Assembly: GCA_977017575.1 (NCBI GenBank)
Contig: CDRNVI010000025.1
Location: forward strand, 163,229-227,228
Reading direction: 5' to 3'
DNA: 64,000 bases
Origin: Paramoeba atlantica
Lineage: Eukaryota > Discosea
Notes under the pieces: generated by a model
Told to the model about the DNA's origin: nothing
Database searches by the model: none
What the model saw: the letters and a program-made list of their open reading frames with translations, nothing else
Translations under genes and position numbers: made by a program
In this document: piece by piece, positions 10,497 to 19,302 of the stretch
Numbering within the stretch: position 1 is the stretch's first letter
How the letters are laid out: each line of letters opens with the position of its first letter

Positions 10497-10532
10497 CAAC
10501 AAGGTACAGAAACTGTATCTTTATCGTTAAAG
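10497..10532 (-). promoter_or_regulatory. Spliced-leader-like 5' end, complete 36 nt
   Basis: Read on the minus strand this leader starts CTTTAACG and ends CAGTTTCTGTACCTTGTTG, then 37 nt of T-rich leader precede the ATG at 10459. The same 36 nt recur at 41013-41048, and similarity to that copy stops exactly at the 5' C. The sequence beyond (10533 on) belongs to another ORF, so this is the 5' insertion boundary. It resembles the 3' half of kinetoplastid and diplonemid spliced leaders (known form: CAGTTTCTGTACTTTATTG). Confidence 0.75.
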
Positions 10533-10931
10533 TAGAAGTAGTTCTTCTACATTTACCCGTTTTACATCAATCGGATCGATTGGCCAGTTCTCTTTTCTGG
10601 GATGGTTTCTCTCTCCAAAAAACGTCCTGCGCATAAAACTCGTATAGGTATAGGATACAAAATCACAGAGTATCCTCCAAGGAGAGGTGCCGGCACCGAC
10701 AGGTGCGGCGACGCCAGCTCGCCCGTGGTGCTGAGCCGCGTTTAATGAGGACTCTTCCTGAGCCCTATTCCCATACCCGCGTGGCATGAGTAATCGCCCG
10801 GGTTCCTTCCCGGCGCCCTGAATCATGTCGTCCGATTTACCTTGTTTGGTATCCTCCATGTGGGACTTTTTCTTCCCCACAATATTTCTGCGTCTCAAGG
10901 GTCTTTTCTTCCCTTCTTTTGTCGCTTCCAC
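10533..10931 (-). pseudogene. Basic unidentified ORF fragment cut by the LINE
   Basis: An open frame rich in Lys and Arg (EGKKRPLRRRNIVGKKK) ends at the 5' boundary of the family A LINE: its apparent stop codon comes from the leader sequence. It is therefore a truncated reading frame, probably the continuation of the unidentified ORF upstream at 10964-12013 or of the same element. Its upstream open codons include a GTG but no ATG near the start. I recognise no domain. Confidence 0.3.
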
Positions 10932-10963
10932 GCCTATGCTCGTGCGATGGGAAACATTCTCAC

Positions 10964-12013
10964 CTAAACTCTTAAATTTCTTGGGAAAATCATCCTTACC
11001 TGGGTAAATAGATAGACTGGTCTTATCATGTCCTTTATTTTATTAACTGAAGAGACAGGAAGTTTCCTTCTTGCTGCAAAAAAAACCTTTCCTTTACCAG
11101 TACAATCTCCCGGAAATGTTTCACTAGGTGATTTTCCAGAATCGTCTCGAACAGAAACTCTAATAAGGCCCGTTCCATAATTTCCTTGGCTCGGTATGTG
11201 TCGAGAACGCCTACCTTGAATCCCTTTCCTACTGGAGCTGTTTCCTTTTGAGGGCTGAGTCTTACGCGAAAGCGGAGGCCGGACTTTAAGGTTATGCGAC
11301 CCCGGTACGGTTTCTCTTTCCGAGGCGAGCTTCGTGCATTTTCTTTCGTAGAAAAGGGCCCGCGGGAGAGTTTGATCTTTCTCGAGGCGCCTTAATTCCA
11401 TGTGCCCCCTTTTAAACCCCCTTGGACGTGGATTTTCCTTCGCATATCTCCTTCGCACTCGAGCGCGCCGGCGGTTCTTCCCATCTCTCCTCGCGATGAC
11501 GTTAGCTTCGTGAAACCTCATCATTTCACGCTGAGCCTGAAGATATTTCCCCTCGAGGGTATCAGCTCTAAGAGCCTCCTTCCAGTAGTCGCCAAATTTC
11601 CGACCCATTCTGTGTTTTATTCGCAAATAATGTATCACCTCCATAGATGGTTCAATCGAACGCATCGTGATAAACAAACCCGCCCTCGCACGAGAACAGC
11701 AATCAGCTAGGTGAGCTGCAATGGTATCAAGCGCCAGATCTAGACTTACGATATCTCTCGATACTGATGAGGGATCTGCAGAGTGCCCGAAACACTTTCG
11801 CACCTCGTGCCTAAGCTTTCCAATAAGATTTTTCCTATAAAGATCACTGCAAAAATGTTCGAACTTCCAATCTTGCGGCTTGAGGAGGATATCGGTCGAC
11901 AGGTCGTGACAACTAGGGTCATAACTTCCGAATAATTTTTTCGGTGAGCTCACCCCTGAAACTCGCAATCCAACTCCTGAGATTTCTCCTTCACCATTAG
12001 TGTAGCACGCCAT
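10964..12013 (-). CDS. Unidentified basic protein ORF (repeated-element origin likely)
   Basis: The frame is open from about 12117, just after a stop, and the first ATG is at 12013 (MACYTNGEGE), giving about 350 residues. Residues about 150-260 are strongly basic (RRARVRRRYAKENPR and similar), suggesting nucleic-acid binding. The N-terminal half has a hydrophobic region around LDLALDTIAAHLADCCSRA. I recognise no domain. A fragment coding for the same residues (RRKLPVSSV) lies on the plus strand near 48910-48957 inside an insertion, so the sequence is repeated and probably belongs to a retroelement. The bases before the ATG (about 12085-12117) resemble the sequence around the stop of the RT/RNase H fossil near 1509-1537. 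A CAGGTAAGG near 11000 looks like a splice donor but no partner is convincing. Confidence 0.35.
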   Translation of the reverse strand: MACYTNGEGEISGVGLRVSGVSSPKKLFGSYDPSCHDLSTDILLKPQDWKFEHFCSDLYRKNLIGKLRHEVRKCFGHSADPSSVSRDIVSLDLALDTIAAHLADCCSRARAGLFITMRSIEPSMEVIHYLRIKHRMGRKFGDYWKEALRADTLEGKYLQAQREMMRFHEANVIARRDGKNRRRARVRRRYAKENPRPRGFKRGHMELRRLEKDQTLPRALFYERKCTKLASERETVPGSHNLKVRPPLSRKTQPSKGNSSSRKGIQGRRSRHIPSQGNYGTGLIRVSVRDDSGKSPSETFPGDCTGKGKVFFAARRKLPVSSVNKIKDMIRPVYLFTQVRMIFPRNLRV

Positions 12014-12117
12014 GGGCACGGGGGCTGACCCTCGGACGGTTCGATGAAAAGACGGTACTCTAGGAGTTTCGAGAACAGGACGATGTGTTGTTGTTTCTGA
12101 ATATAAAAGAGATACCT

Positions 12118-12464
12118 ATTTACATTCAGAAATATTTAAATTCGTAAACAGGTACATTCATCAAATTTAACATTTCAGAAACACCAACAAAACAAAATCG
12201 TTGATTTTTTACATATAAAAAATCCTTTTATGAATAAAATATCTTTTTTTTTTTACTTTCAAAATTTCTTCAATTCTGCTTCTCTTTTCATAGTTTTTTT
12301 TTTTTTAAAGGAAAGGGTCTTAACAAAGGAAAGGGTCCTAACAAAAGAAAGGGTCTTAACAAAAGAAAGGGCCTTAACAAAAGAAAGGGTCTTAACAATT
12401 TTTGTTTTTTTCTTTTTAGAGACGTGTTCACATATCGCACATATGTCCCATATCCCAACGTTTT
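12118..12464. repeat. Gene-free stretch with five 18-bp repeats
   Basis: No gene is visible. Bases 12118-12300 are AT-rich with T-runs near 12245 and 12294. From 12311 to 12398 there are about five units of an 18-bp repeat, GAAAGGGTCTTAACAAAA, with single-base differences. This unit is related to the 18-bp minisatellite at 12850-14300 read on the other strand. Single or double copies of the same motif occur at 22675-22698, 26264-26303 and 58594-58610, always beside A/T tracts. The rest, to 12464, leads into the tail of a family A LINE. Confidence 0.7.
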
Positions 12465-12849
12465 TTGTAAGACCCCTGTCATTGCATTCTGCCACAATGA
12501 CGGATCAGAGATAAGGCTTATATAAGGCTTGCGCGACTTTGCAAGCTGTGTAATATTTCGTATTATGATATAAAAACCAATGAGCTGATTTATAGACTGA
12601 ATTCCTGTGTAGCGCCTTCTTCGTTTAGGTATTTCCGAAGGTGGGAATAAACTTCTAGACCATTTAATTCCTGCACCAGTAGTTTAAATTCCTGTTCAAC
12701 CCCCTGCCGGTCTAGTAAGGCGGCATCTGCTATCGCATGGATCAGACTTTGCGTGTTGCGATGTAAAGAACCTCCGGACAGAACAGGCAAGCATTGGAAG
12801 CATTCTTCTCGTATAATATTCGTCTGCACGTACGTGTTGTGTTTCCTTT
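12465..12849 (-). mobile_element. Family A RLE LINE, 3' half, split by the ingi-like LINE
   Basis: Codons from 12849 down to 12590 encode the C terminus of a family A RLE protein (YVQTNIIREECFQCLPVLSGG through the QELNGLEVYSHLRKYL signature). The missing upstream part resumes at 19072, so one LINE copy has been split. The 3' UTR (12465-12589) carries a hairpin with stem GCTTGC/GCAAGC (12527-12532 with 12541-12546) and an A-tract end near 12461-12466. A near-identical short copy is at 3063-3238. Confidence 0.8.
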
Positions 12850-14300
12850 CCTTATTGTAAGACCTTTCCTTATTGTAAGACCTTTCCTTATTGTAAGACC
12901 TTTCCTTATTGTAAGACCTTTCCTTATTGTAAGACCTTTCCTTATTGTAAGACCTTTCCTTATTGTAAGACCTTTCCTTATTGTAAGACCTTTCCTTATT
13001 GTAAGACCTTTCCTTATTGTAAGACCTTTCCTTATTGTAAGACCTTTCCTTATTGTAAGACCTTTCCTTATTGTAAGACCTTTCCTTATTGTAAGACCTT
13101 TCCTTATTGTAAGACCTTTCCTTATTGTAAGACCTTTCCTTATTGTAAGACCTTTCCTTATTGTAAGACCTTTCCTTATTGTAAGACCTTTCCTTATTGT
13201 AAGACCTTTCCTTATTGTAAGACCTTTCCTTATTGTAAGACCTTTCCTTATTGTAAGACCTTTCCTTATTGTAAGACCTTTCCTTATTGTAAGACCTTTC
13301 CTTATTGTAAGACCTTTCCTTATTGTAAGACCTTTCCTTATTGTAAGACCTTTCCTTATTGTAAGACCTTTCCTTATTGTAAGACCTTTCCTTATTGTAA
13401 GACCTTTCCTTATTGTAAGACCTTTCCTTATTGTAAGACCTTTCCTTATTGTAAGACCTTTCCTTATTGTAAGACCTTTCCTTATTGTAAGACCTTTCCT
13501 TATTGTAAGACCTTTCCTTATTGTAAGACCTTTCCTTATTGTAAGACCTTTCCTTATTGTAAGACCTTTCCTTATTGTAAGACCTTTCCTTATTGTAAGA
13601 CCTTTCCTTATTGTAAGACCTTTCCTTATTGTAAGACCTTTCCTTATTGTAAGACCTTTCCTTATTGTAAGACCTTTCCTTATTGTAAGACCTTTCCTTA
13701 TTGTAAGACCTTTCCTTATTGTAAGACCTTTCCTTATTGTAAGACCTTTCCTTATTGTAAGACCTTTCCTTATTGTAAGACCTTTCCTTATTGTAATGAC
13801 CTTTCCTTATTGTAAGACCTTTCCTTATTGTAAGACCTTTCCTTATTGTAAGACCTTTCCTTATTGTAAGACCTTTCCTTATTGTAAGACCTTTCCTTAT
13901 TGTAAGACCTTTCCTTATTGTAAGACCTTTCCTTATTGTAAGACCTTTCCTTATTGTAAGACCTTTCCTTATTGTAAGACCTTTCCTATTGTAAGACCTT
14001 TCCTTATTGTAAGACCTTTCCTTATTGTAAGACCTTTCCTTATTGTAAGACCTTTCCTTATTGTAAGACCTTTCCTTATTGTAAGACCTTTCCTTATTGT
14101 AAGACCTTTCCTTATTGTAAGACCTTTCCTTATTGTAAGACCTTTCCTTATTGTAAGACCTTTCCTTATTGTAAGACCTTTCCTTATTGTAAGACCTTTC
14201 CTTATTGTAAGACCTTTCCTTATTGTAAGACCTTTCCTTATTGTAAGACCTTTCCTTATTGTAAGACCTTTCCTTATTGTAAGACCTTTCCTTATTGTAA
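12850..14300 (+). repeat. 18-bp minisatellite inside the LINE boundary
   Basis: About 80 head-to-tail copies of TTTCCTTATTGTAAGACC, nearly all identical. I see one unit with an extra base (about 13794) and one lacking a base (about 13985). The array begins directly after the left target duplication and ends 16 bases before the ORF start, so by position it is the 5' untranslated region of the ingi-like LINE. It might serve as a tandem promoter, as monomers do in mouse L1, but nothing in the sequence proves that. The six-residue periodic reading frame through it (IVRPFL repeated) is a by-product of the 18-bp period. Confidence 0.9.
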
Positions 14301-14316
14301 TCGTTATAATAAGGCC

Positions 14317-17300
14317 ATGGATACCTCCGGCACGGTCAATGAGAGAAAGCGGTGTTCTGACCCGGTTGCTCTTATTGGTCGGTCCAGGTTAGGTCGGGGC
14401 GTCAATTTTTGGCCATCAAAGTCAAAGGTTGGCGTAGCAAAACTCCGTGATCGTGCGGTAACCAGTATGTCCAACACGATTCGTGCGGGGTCTCGTGTCG
14501 CTGTGGTCTGGCGCTGGTCGTTTGCTCAAAGGCTAAAGATGTGGCAAGGGACTGCGAAATTTCGGACCAAAAATGGTCTATGGCGTATTCGCTATGACTG
14601 TTGTCCTGGAGTATCGTTTCCTTTTCCCCCTATAGACCCACGAGTAGCGATCTGTGCGGGCCGCGTGGCACCCCCCCGTAAGAAGAAATGTAGGAAGCAC
14701 CGTTCTGCGCGACTTCCCCGTCGGAATGGCTCCCCGGCGGTCGAGGAATCTAACCCCATTGCCACGAACAAGACGCTACATCTTGCAACTCTAAACGTCA
14801 CTACCCTGAAACTAAAGGGAACTGATTATTTCTCCCTTCGCAAATCGACACGACTACGGGAAATTATGTCGTACATGGTCGAGCGAGGCCTTGCCCTCTG
14901 TTGCCTTCAGGAAACTCGTGTACAAACCGATATCATTCAAAACATTGCACATCAGACAATTCGTCATGGAAAGTTCGTATTTCATGTTTATATTCAAGGC
15001 GCTATCAAAGGTTACGGTGGACTCATGATTCTAAGCCTATTTGAGCCTGCTCTTGTGTCGCGAATCAGTGATCGGATCCAACAGGTTACTCTAGACTTAC
15101 CAAAATTCCACGGTGTGCTATTCAATGTTTATGCCCCCACGGCGGTGGCAAAAGATGACGTAAAGGAGAAATTTTGCAATGATCTACGTGATGCATGGAA
15201 TCTTAGTAATGCGAAAATAAAACTTGTTCTGGGGGATCTTAATGCGCCACTGACAGATAAGTGTCAGCGAATAATGCGTAAAAATAAGGCACAACATCGG
15301 CTTACCAATTTACTGTCTGAGCTTGGGGCTCGCGCGGCACATACATCCTGCCCAAGCAGAAAGAAGTGGACTTATACTTTTCAAAATGGAACTGTAAAAC
15401 AACTAGACCATATTCTTGTCAACAAACGTTTCGTCACTACCTTACATGGCCACAGAGTTCTCCAACCCCCGGTGCCGACTCGACATCAAATAGTAACAGT
15501 AAAAACTAAGTTTCGTTGGAAAGCTTCAGTAAATGACGGTAGCTTGCGATTACCGTGGTATCAGTTAAAGGATCCACAAATATGTATGGACTTCATACGC
15601 CGTGTGAAAGAGAACTACACCGAACATGCGGAGATAGTTGGGATGAAAAGAAGACGAAATGAGCCAAACCAGAAAATGTCAACTGAAATGCCTGTGATAT
15701 TTCCAAGTGATATTTTGTGGGATAAATTGGAAAAAGCAATTATCATGGCTGCTGAATCTATACCAACGAAGGAGGAAAACATAAACATGTTTGCTTCAAA
15801 CGATGAAACTACTACACAGTTGCGAATCCGTGACATTTTCCGTACGTCTCAAAGTCCGCAGAGGTTCGATTCTCTAGTAAAAGAACATAGCATCACCGTG
15901 AATGAAAATATCACTCAAGAATGCCTGTCTCTACAACAAAACTTTCAAAGATACAAACGTTCTTCTTGGAGACATGTTAAAATGATGACTGGGCACACTT
16001 CATCACGCCTCAGACCGCCAGGAAAAACAAAAAGCGAACAATTATGTAATGTGCGATTACACTTTCAGAATACTGTGCAACTAAAGGAGGTAGACAACAA
16101 GATCAAATTTGCGGAAGCGCCAAAGTCGTTTATCCCTATATCTGATGGACCGTTTGATCTCAATGAATTGACGACTGCTCTTAAAGATATGGCAACTGGT
16201 AAAGCACCAGGCATTGACTCGATTCCAATTGAAGCCTTACGAGTACTGAACAGCGATCCGTTCATACAATCTATTCTTCTACATTTAATTAATATGGTTC
16301 GTGAGAGCGGAAGAGCGCCACAGACATGGAAACGAGTTATCCAAGTCCCAGTTCCGAAAAAAGGCGACTTAGGCAACATGAACAATTGGAGACCAATATG
16401 TCTAATAGTGCACGCTGCAAAACTCATGAACCGTATGATACTAAATCGAATTCTTCCTACAGTGGATGCTCAATTAAGTGATTGTCAATACGGATTCCGA
16501 CCCAATAGAGCAACAACGGGAGCACAAGCAACCCTCATTGAGTTGTGCCAGAAAGCGTCTCGTGAGAATCCTGGTGTTGCGCTAGGCTTCGTGGATTTCC
16601 GTCAGGCATTTCCTTCAGTCAGCTTTTTCTCCATTCGTGCTGCACTGGAAGCCTTTCACATCCCGCAGCATCTCAGCAGCATGATAATGTCTATGTATGA
16701 AAAAACAGAAGCAGTTGTACGATGCAAAAGCGGAGTTACTGATACGTTTCCGATCCAGTGTGGCACACTTCAAGGTGATGTTTTGGCCCCTGTCCTATTC
16801 CTCATGGTTCTGGATCGAGTCATGGCTGAAGTGTATAAGGAAAATGAGTTCGGACTTATCTTGCGAAGGGCGGGCACAAAAAGACAAGGAAAGCCTGCGC
16901 AATGTCTAAATTATTTAGCATACGCGGATGATTTAGTGCTCATATGTCCCTCTCTTACTAATTTGAATCGCGTTATGGAAAGACTGGAACAAACAGCTGC
17001 GAAAGTCAACTTACGTCTCAACATTGGTGTAAATAAAACTGCGTGGATGACAGTAGGTCAAGTGAATGACGCACAAGGAGACTTGATTCTAACGAATGGG
17101 GGGTTGGTGCCTCGAATCACCGAATATCGATACTTGGGGTTGAAAATTACTAATAAGGGTGTCATTGTAAACTTTGAAGACCGAATTAACTTAGCGTGGG
17201 CTGCAACACATCGCTTACAGTCATTATGGAAATCAGGCCTCACGCTTGTCACAAAATTTCACTTATTCGAATCTCTGGTTTCACCTTTATTGCTGTATGG

Positions 17301-18522
17301 CTGTGGAAACTTTTCCCTAATAAAAAAAGACGCTGATTTAATTGACTGTGAAGTGAACCGAATGAGAAGACTAGCGCTCGGGGTTCGTACTTGGGATGGT
17401 ACAAGAGGTACACCATGTGATGCACTATATGGGAACAGAATGCGACTTTCTAACGCATGTCGAGTCCTCCGAGTTCAAATGCTAGGACACCTGATCCGCG
17501 GCAATAATCCCTTCAAATCGGTAATGCTATGGCGCAAAGCAACAGGAAAGAAATATCGTCCCACTCTATCAGAGGCATGTGCTGAAGACATGGAACTAGA
17601 TGTCGAAGATCTCAATGTCCTAGCGGGAGATCGGGATTGGTGGGCGTCGAGAGTTAAATTTTTGCGTGAATATCTTGAATCTCACAAATCCTACATGGTT
17701 TTCGGCTCTAGATCCTGGAAGAAGGTATGCCAGGACTTAGATACTACCACCTACAAAGTACTCGAAGGAATTGAAGAAGGCACGGACCATTCTCCTCTCT
17801 CAGCTGATTCCGAACACATATACGTAGATGGGGCTGTCAGTTCAGAAGCAGGAAAACCAGCCGCGGGTTCGGGGATAGTTATTGTTAATTCAAATGGTGT
17901 AAGAACCAGACAACACGTTTTACCACCGGAATGCACTTCACCGGATCGGGCTGAACTTCGCTCCTTTCTTTTAGGCATTCAGGCAGCTTCGTCTTCTACG
18001 AGGAACACAGTTATACATACTGATTCTCATTATGTATGGGACTGGTATCATAATGTTAGGGTTCGTTTTTCAATCATTGGATACGGTGGCATGCCAAATG
18101 CTGACCTACTCACGCAGATACAAGGAGCAATTAAAGAGCGTTGTACAGATAGTAGTCTCTACGTTATTAAAGTGCGGGCACACTGCGGGAATTCCTTCAA
18201 TGAAAAAGCTGATGAAATAGCACGCAAAGCACAGAGAACAGCTGCACGTCGTTTTTCATGCGTCATTCACACGCAAAGGGAGGGAAACAAATCTAATCAC
18301 GGTCAAAAAAGGGAGCATGATCTCCAAGAAAAATCTCCACACAAAGTGAATATGAAAAAAGGGAAACTGAAAAATACAGAAGAAGGCAGCACAGTCAGGA
18401 TTGCTCGTTCACTCAACCCAGAAGCTAATACCGGGGATCCAGTAACGTTTTCTCAGTACAAGACATCACGGGGTAGACTGACGAATGCCCCCATTTTTGT
18501 GAAGAAAAGCCGCTATATGTAA
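14317..18522 (+). CDS. ingi-like LINE polyprotein: APE endonuclease, RT, RNase H
   Basis: This intact ORF has 1401 codons from an ATG at 14317. Residues about 55-110 hold the barrel-like module (V-A-V-V-W, W-Q-G, R-I-R-Y-D, FPFPP). The AP-type endonuclease spans about 155-400: LATLNVTTL, CLQETRV, FNVYAPT, VLGDLNA, LDHILV. It nicks target DNA. The reverse transcriptase spans about 610-960: GKAPGIDSIP, WRPICLI, QYGFRPNRAT, motif A GFVDFRQAFPSV, motif B CGTLQGDVLAPVLF, catalytic LAYADDLVL near 868. RNase H lies at about 1165-1305: IYVDGAVSS, DRAELRSFL, IHTDSHYV and HCGNSFNEKADEIA. The last 95 residues are basic, without clear zinc fingers, unlike classical ingi. All catalytic motifs look present, so the protein may be functional. 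It would carry out target-primed reverse transcription in the nucleus. Confidence 0.9.
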   Translation: MDTSGTVNERKRCSDPVALIGRSRLGRGVNFWPSKSKVGVAKLRDRAVTSMSNTIRAGSRVAVVWRWSFAQRLKMWQGTAKFRTKNGLWRIRYDCCPGVSFPFPPIDPRVAICAGRVAPPRKKKCRKHRSARLPRRNGSPAVEESNPIATNKTLHLATLNVTTLKLKGTDYFSLRKSTRLREIMSYMVERGLALCCLQETRVQTDIIQNIAHQTIRHGKFVFHVYIQGAIKGYGGLMILSLFEPALVSRISDRIQQVTLDLPKFHGVLFNVYAPTAVAKDDVKEKFCNDLRDAWNLSNAKIKLVLGDLNAPLTDKCQRIMRKNKAQHRLTNLLSELGARAAHTSCPSRKKWTYTFQNGTVKQLDHILVNKRFVTTLHGHRVLQPPVPTRHQIVTVKTKFRWKASVNDGSLRLPWYQLKDPQICMDFIRRVKENYTEHAEIVGMKRRRNEPNQKMSTEMPVIFPSDILWDKLEKAIIMAAESIPTKEENINMFASNDETTTQLRIRDIFRTSQSPQRFDSLVKEHSITVNENITQECLSLQQNFQRYKRSSWRHVKMMTGHTSSRLRPPGKTKSEQLCNVRLHFQNTVQLKEVDNKIKFAEAPKSFIPISDGPFDLNELTTALKDMATGKAPGIDSIPIEALRVLNSDPFIQSILLHLINMVRESGRAPQTWKRVIQVPVPKKGDLGNMNNWRPICLIVHAAKLMNRMILNRILPTVDAQLSDCQYGFRPNRATTGAQATLIELCQKASRENPGVALGFVDFRQAFPSVSFFSIRAALEAFHIPQHLSSMIMSMYEKTEAVVRCKSGVTDTFPIQCGTLQGDVLAPVLFLMVLDRVMAEVYKENEFGLILRRAGTKRQGKPAQCLNYLAYADDLVLICPSLTNLNRVMERLEQTAAKVNLRLNIGVNKTAWMTVGQVNDAQGDLILTNGGLVPRITEYRYLGLKITNKGVIVNFEDRINLAWAATHRLQSLWKSGLTLVTKFHLFESLVSPLLLYGCGNFSLIKKDADLIDCEVNRMRRLALGVRTWDGTRGTPCDALYGNRMRLSNACRVLRVQMLGHLIRGNNPFKSVMLWRKATGKKYRPTLSEACAEDMELDVEDLNVLAGDRDWWASRVKFLREYLESHKSYMVFGSRSWKKVCQDLDTTTYKVLEGIEEGTDHSPLSADSEHIYVDGAVSSEAGKPAAGSGIVIVNSNGVRTRQHVLPPECTSPDRAELRSFLLGIQAASSSTRNTVIHTDSHYVWDWYHNVRVRFSIIGYGGMPNADLLTQIQGAIKERCTDSSLYVIKVRAHCGNSFNEKADEIARKAQRTAARRFSCVIHTQREGNKSNHGQKREHDLQEKSPHKVNMKKGKLKNTEEGSTVRIARSLNPEANTGDPVTFSQYKTSRGRLTNAPIFVKKSRYM

Positions 18523-19058
18523 TCGAAATTTGCTGTGTATAACTTTGCGCATTAATCTGGAACGCTTATTTTCAGGAGTGTTATGTCCTCTTGGTACATT
18601 TATTTATCAACGCGTTAATAATATTCTGGAGCATTTATGTATATTTCATTGCTAAATATCCGTACTCATCGAAAACACTGAGTGGGGTACGTAATATTGA
18701 TAGTATACGGTGGTTTATTTGGCAAGCAGAGAACAAGTTGGCGCTGAGTTGCTCTTCGGGCATATGACGCGGCAATGAAGGCAAGAACTTGCGTACTGCT
18801 TAACCCTTGGTACCGCGTTGAATATCGATGGTGAAATATTGAGCTGAAAATGGCTAATTGTAAGATTGTTCTGGTTTGCTTGTGCTCGTTTGTACACGTT
18901 TTCTCCTAATTGCAAAAGAGGATAGGTCTCCTACCTCCATTCGCATAATCCGCGGTTTGGCCTATTCGTGATGTGGATAGATGTTTCAGTGCGCTAAGGA
19001 GAGTGTACGTTGAAAGTTGCATGTGTATAGTCTTTTGTTATTATTATTATTATTATTA
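18523..19058 (+). other. 3' UTR and (ATT)n tail of the ingi-like LINE
   Basis: About 500 bases follow the stop codon without any coding signal, then a run of TTA/ATT trinucleotides from about 19037 to 19058 just before the right target duplication. A short microsatellite tail in place of poly(A) is known for several LINE clades. I see no hairpin shared with the other LINEs here. Confidence 0.75.
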
Positions 19059-19071
19059 TTGTGTTTCCTTT

Positions 19072-19302
19072 TGATCGCGTCGTTGATTAGTTGGATGCAT
19101 TTTTTAGACCTGTTGCTCTGCGAAAGCTCGTGTATTACGGTTAAGTCATAGTATACCTCGCCGTTGTTCCAATAAATAACGAGATCCGGTCCGGATCGGC
19201 ATAGCCGTCTTCCAGTGCAAACTTTCTGATGAGTTACGTGATTGCTTGGACTAATTATATCTCCGCACTGCAGACATTTCCATGACGAGAAAGCTCATTC
19301 AT
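19072..19302 (-). mobile_element. Family A RLE LINE, upstream piece of the split copy
   Basis: On the minus strand the codons read SSWKCLQCGDIISPSNHVTH, then CRSGPDLVIYWNNGEVYYDLTVIHEL, the catalytic PD...D part of the restriction-like endonuclease, and end with INDAIKRKHN at the target duplication. The frame continues at 12849. The piece starts abruptly at about 19302 against the tandem repeats, so the LINE was 5'-truncated when it inserted. The nuclease cysteine/histidine motif upstream is absent. Confidence 0.8.

Larger units (their letters stand above)
12837..19071 (+). mobile_element. Full-length ingi-like LINE with minisatellite 5' region
   Basis: The insertion is bounded by a 13-bp target-site duplication, TTGTGTTTCCTTT, at 12837-12849 and 19059-19071. 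It sits inside the coding region of a family A LINE, whose codons read ...KRKHN on the right and TYVQTN on the left. Between the duplications lie about 80 units of an 18-bp repeat (12850-14300), a 1401-codon ORF (14317-18522), a 3' UTR and an (ATT)n tail ending at about 19058. One uninterrupted ORF, both ends and a target duplication indicate a recent, potentially complete insertion. APE-RT-RNase H in one ORF is typical of the ingi/L1Tc clade of kinetoplastids. It is oriented opposite to nearly everything else here. Confidence 0.85.

Noticed and set aside
10497-10532. Leader sequence as an SL-gene target site for CRE/SLACS-type LINEs
   Set aside because: Those elements are known to insert within the SL exon, so flanking SL gene sequence would be expected. 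Here no SL RNA gene body or downstream donor is present, and the leader sits at a fixed short distance from four ORF starts at unrelated sites. I favour trans-splicing, though the alternative is not fully excluded.
10930-11010. Splice donor CAGGTAAGG with nearby acceptors joining the two unidentified ORFs
   Set aside because: Neither nearby acceptor (36- or 68-nt intron) gives a continuing reading frame, and cis-introns are rare in the lineage suggested. I keep only a mention.
12850-14300. Possible CRISPR array or telomeric repeat
   Set aside because: Units are contiguous without spacers, so this is not CRISPR. The 18-mer is not a known telomere repeat and lies internally within a target duplication.
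12794-14392. A 532-codon plus-strand reading frame of repeated IVRPFL
   Set aside because: The period of 18 bp is divisible by three, so any frame free of stops in one unit stays open. It is a by-product of the minisatellite, and single-base length changes switch its frame without consequence.
14592-14801. Short reading frames opposite and within the large ORFs, throughout the window
   Set aside because: They overlap long conserved retroelement frames, have no similarity to one another beyond that and no recognisable domain. They are shadows.
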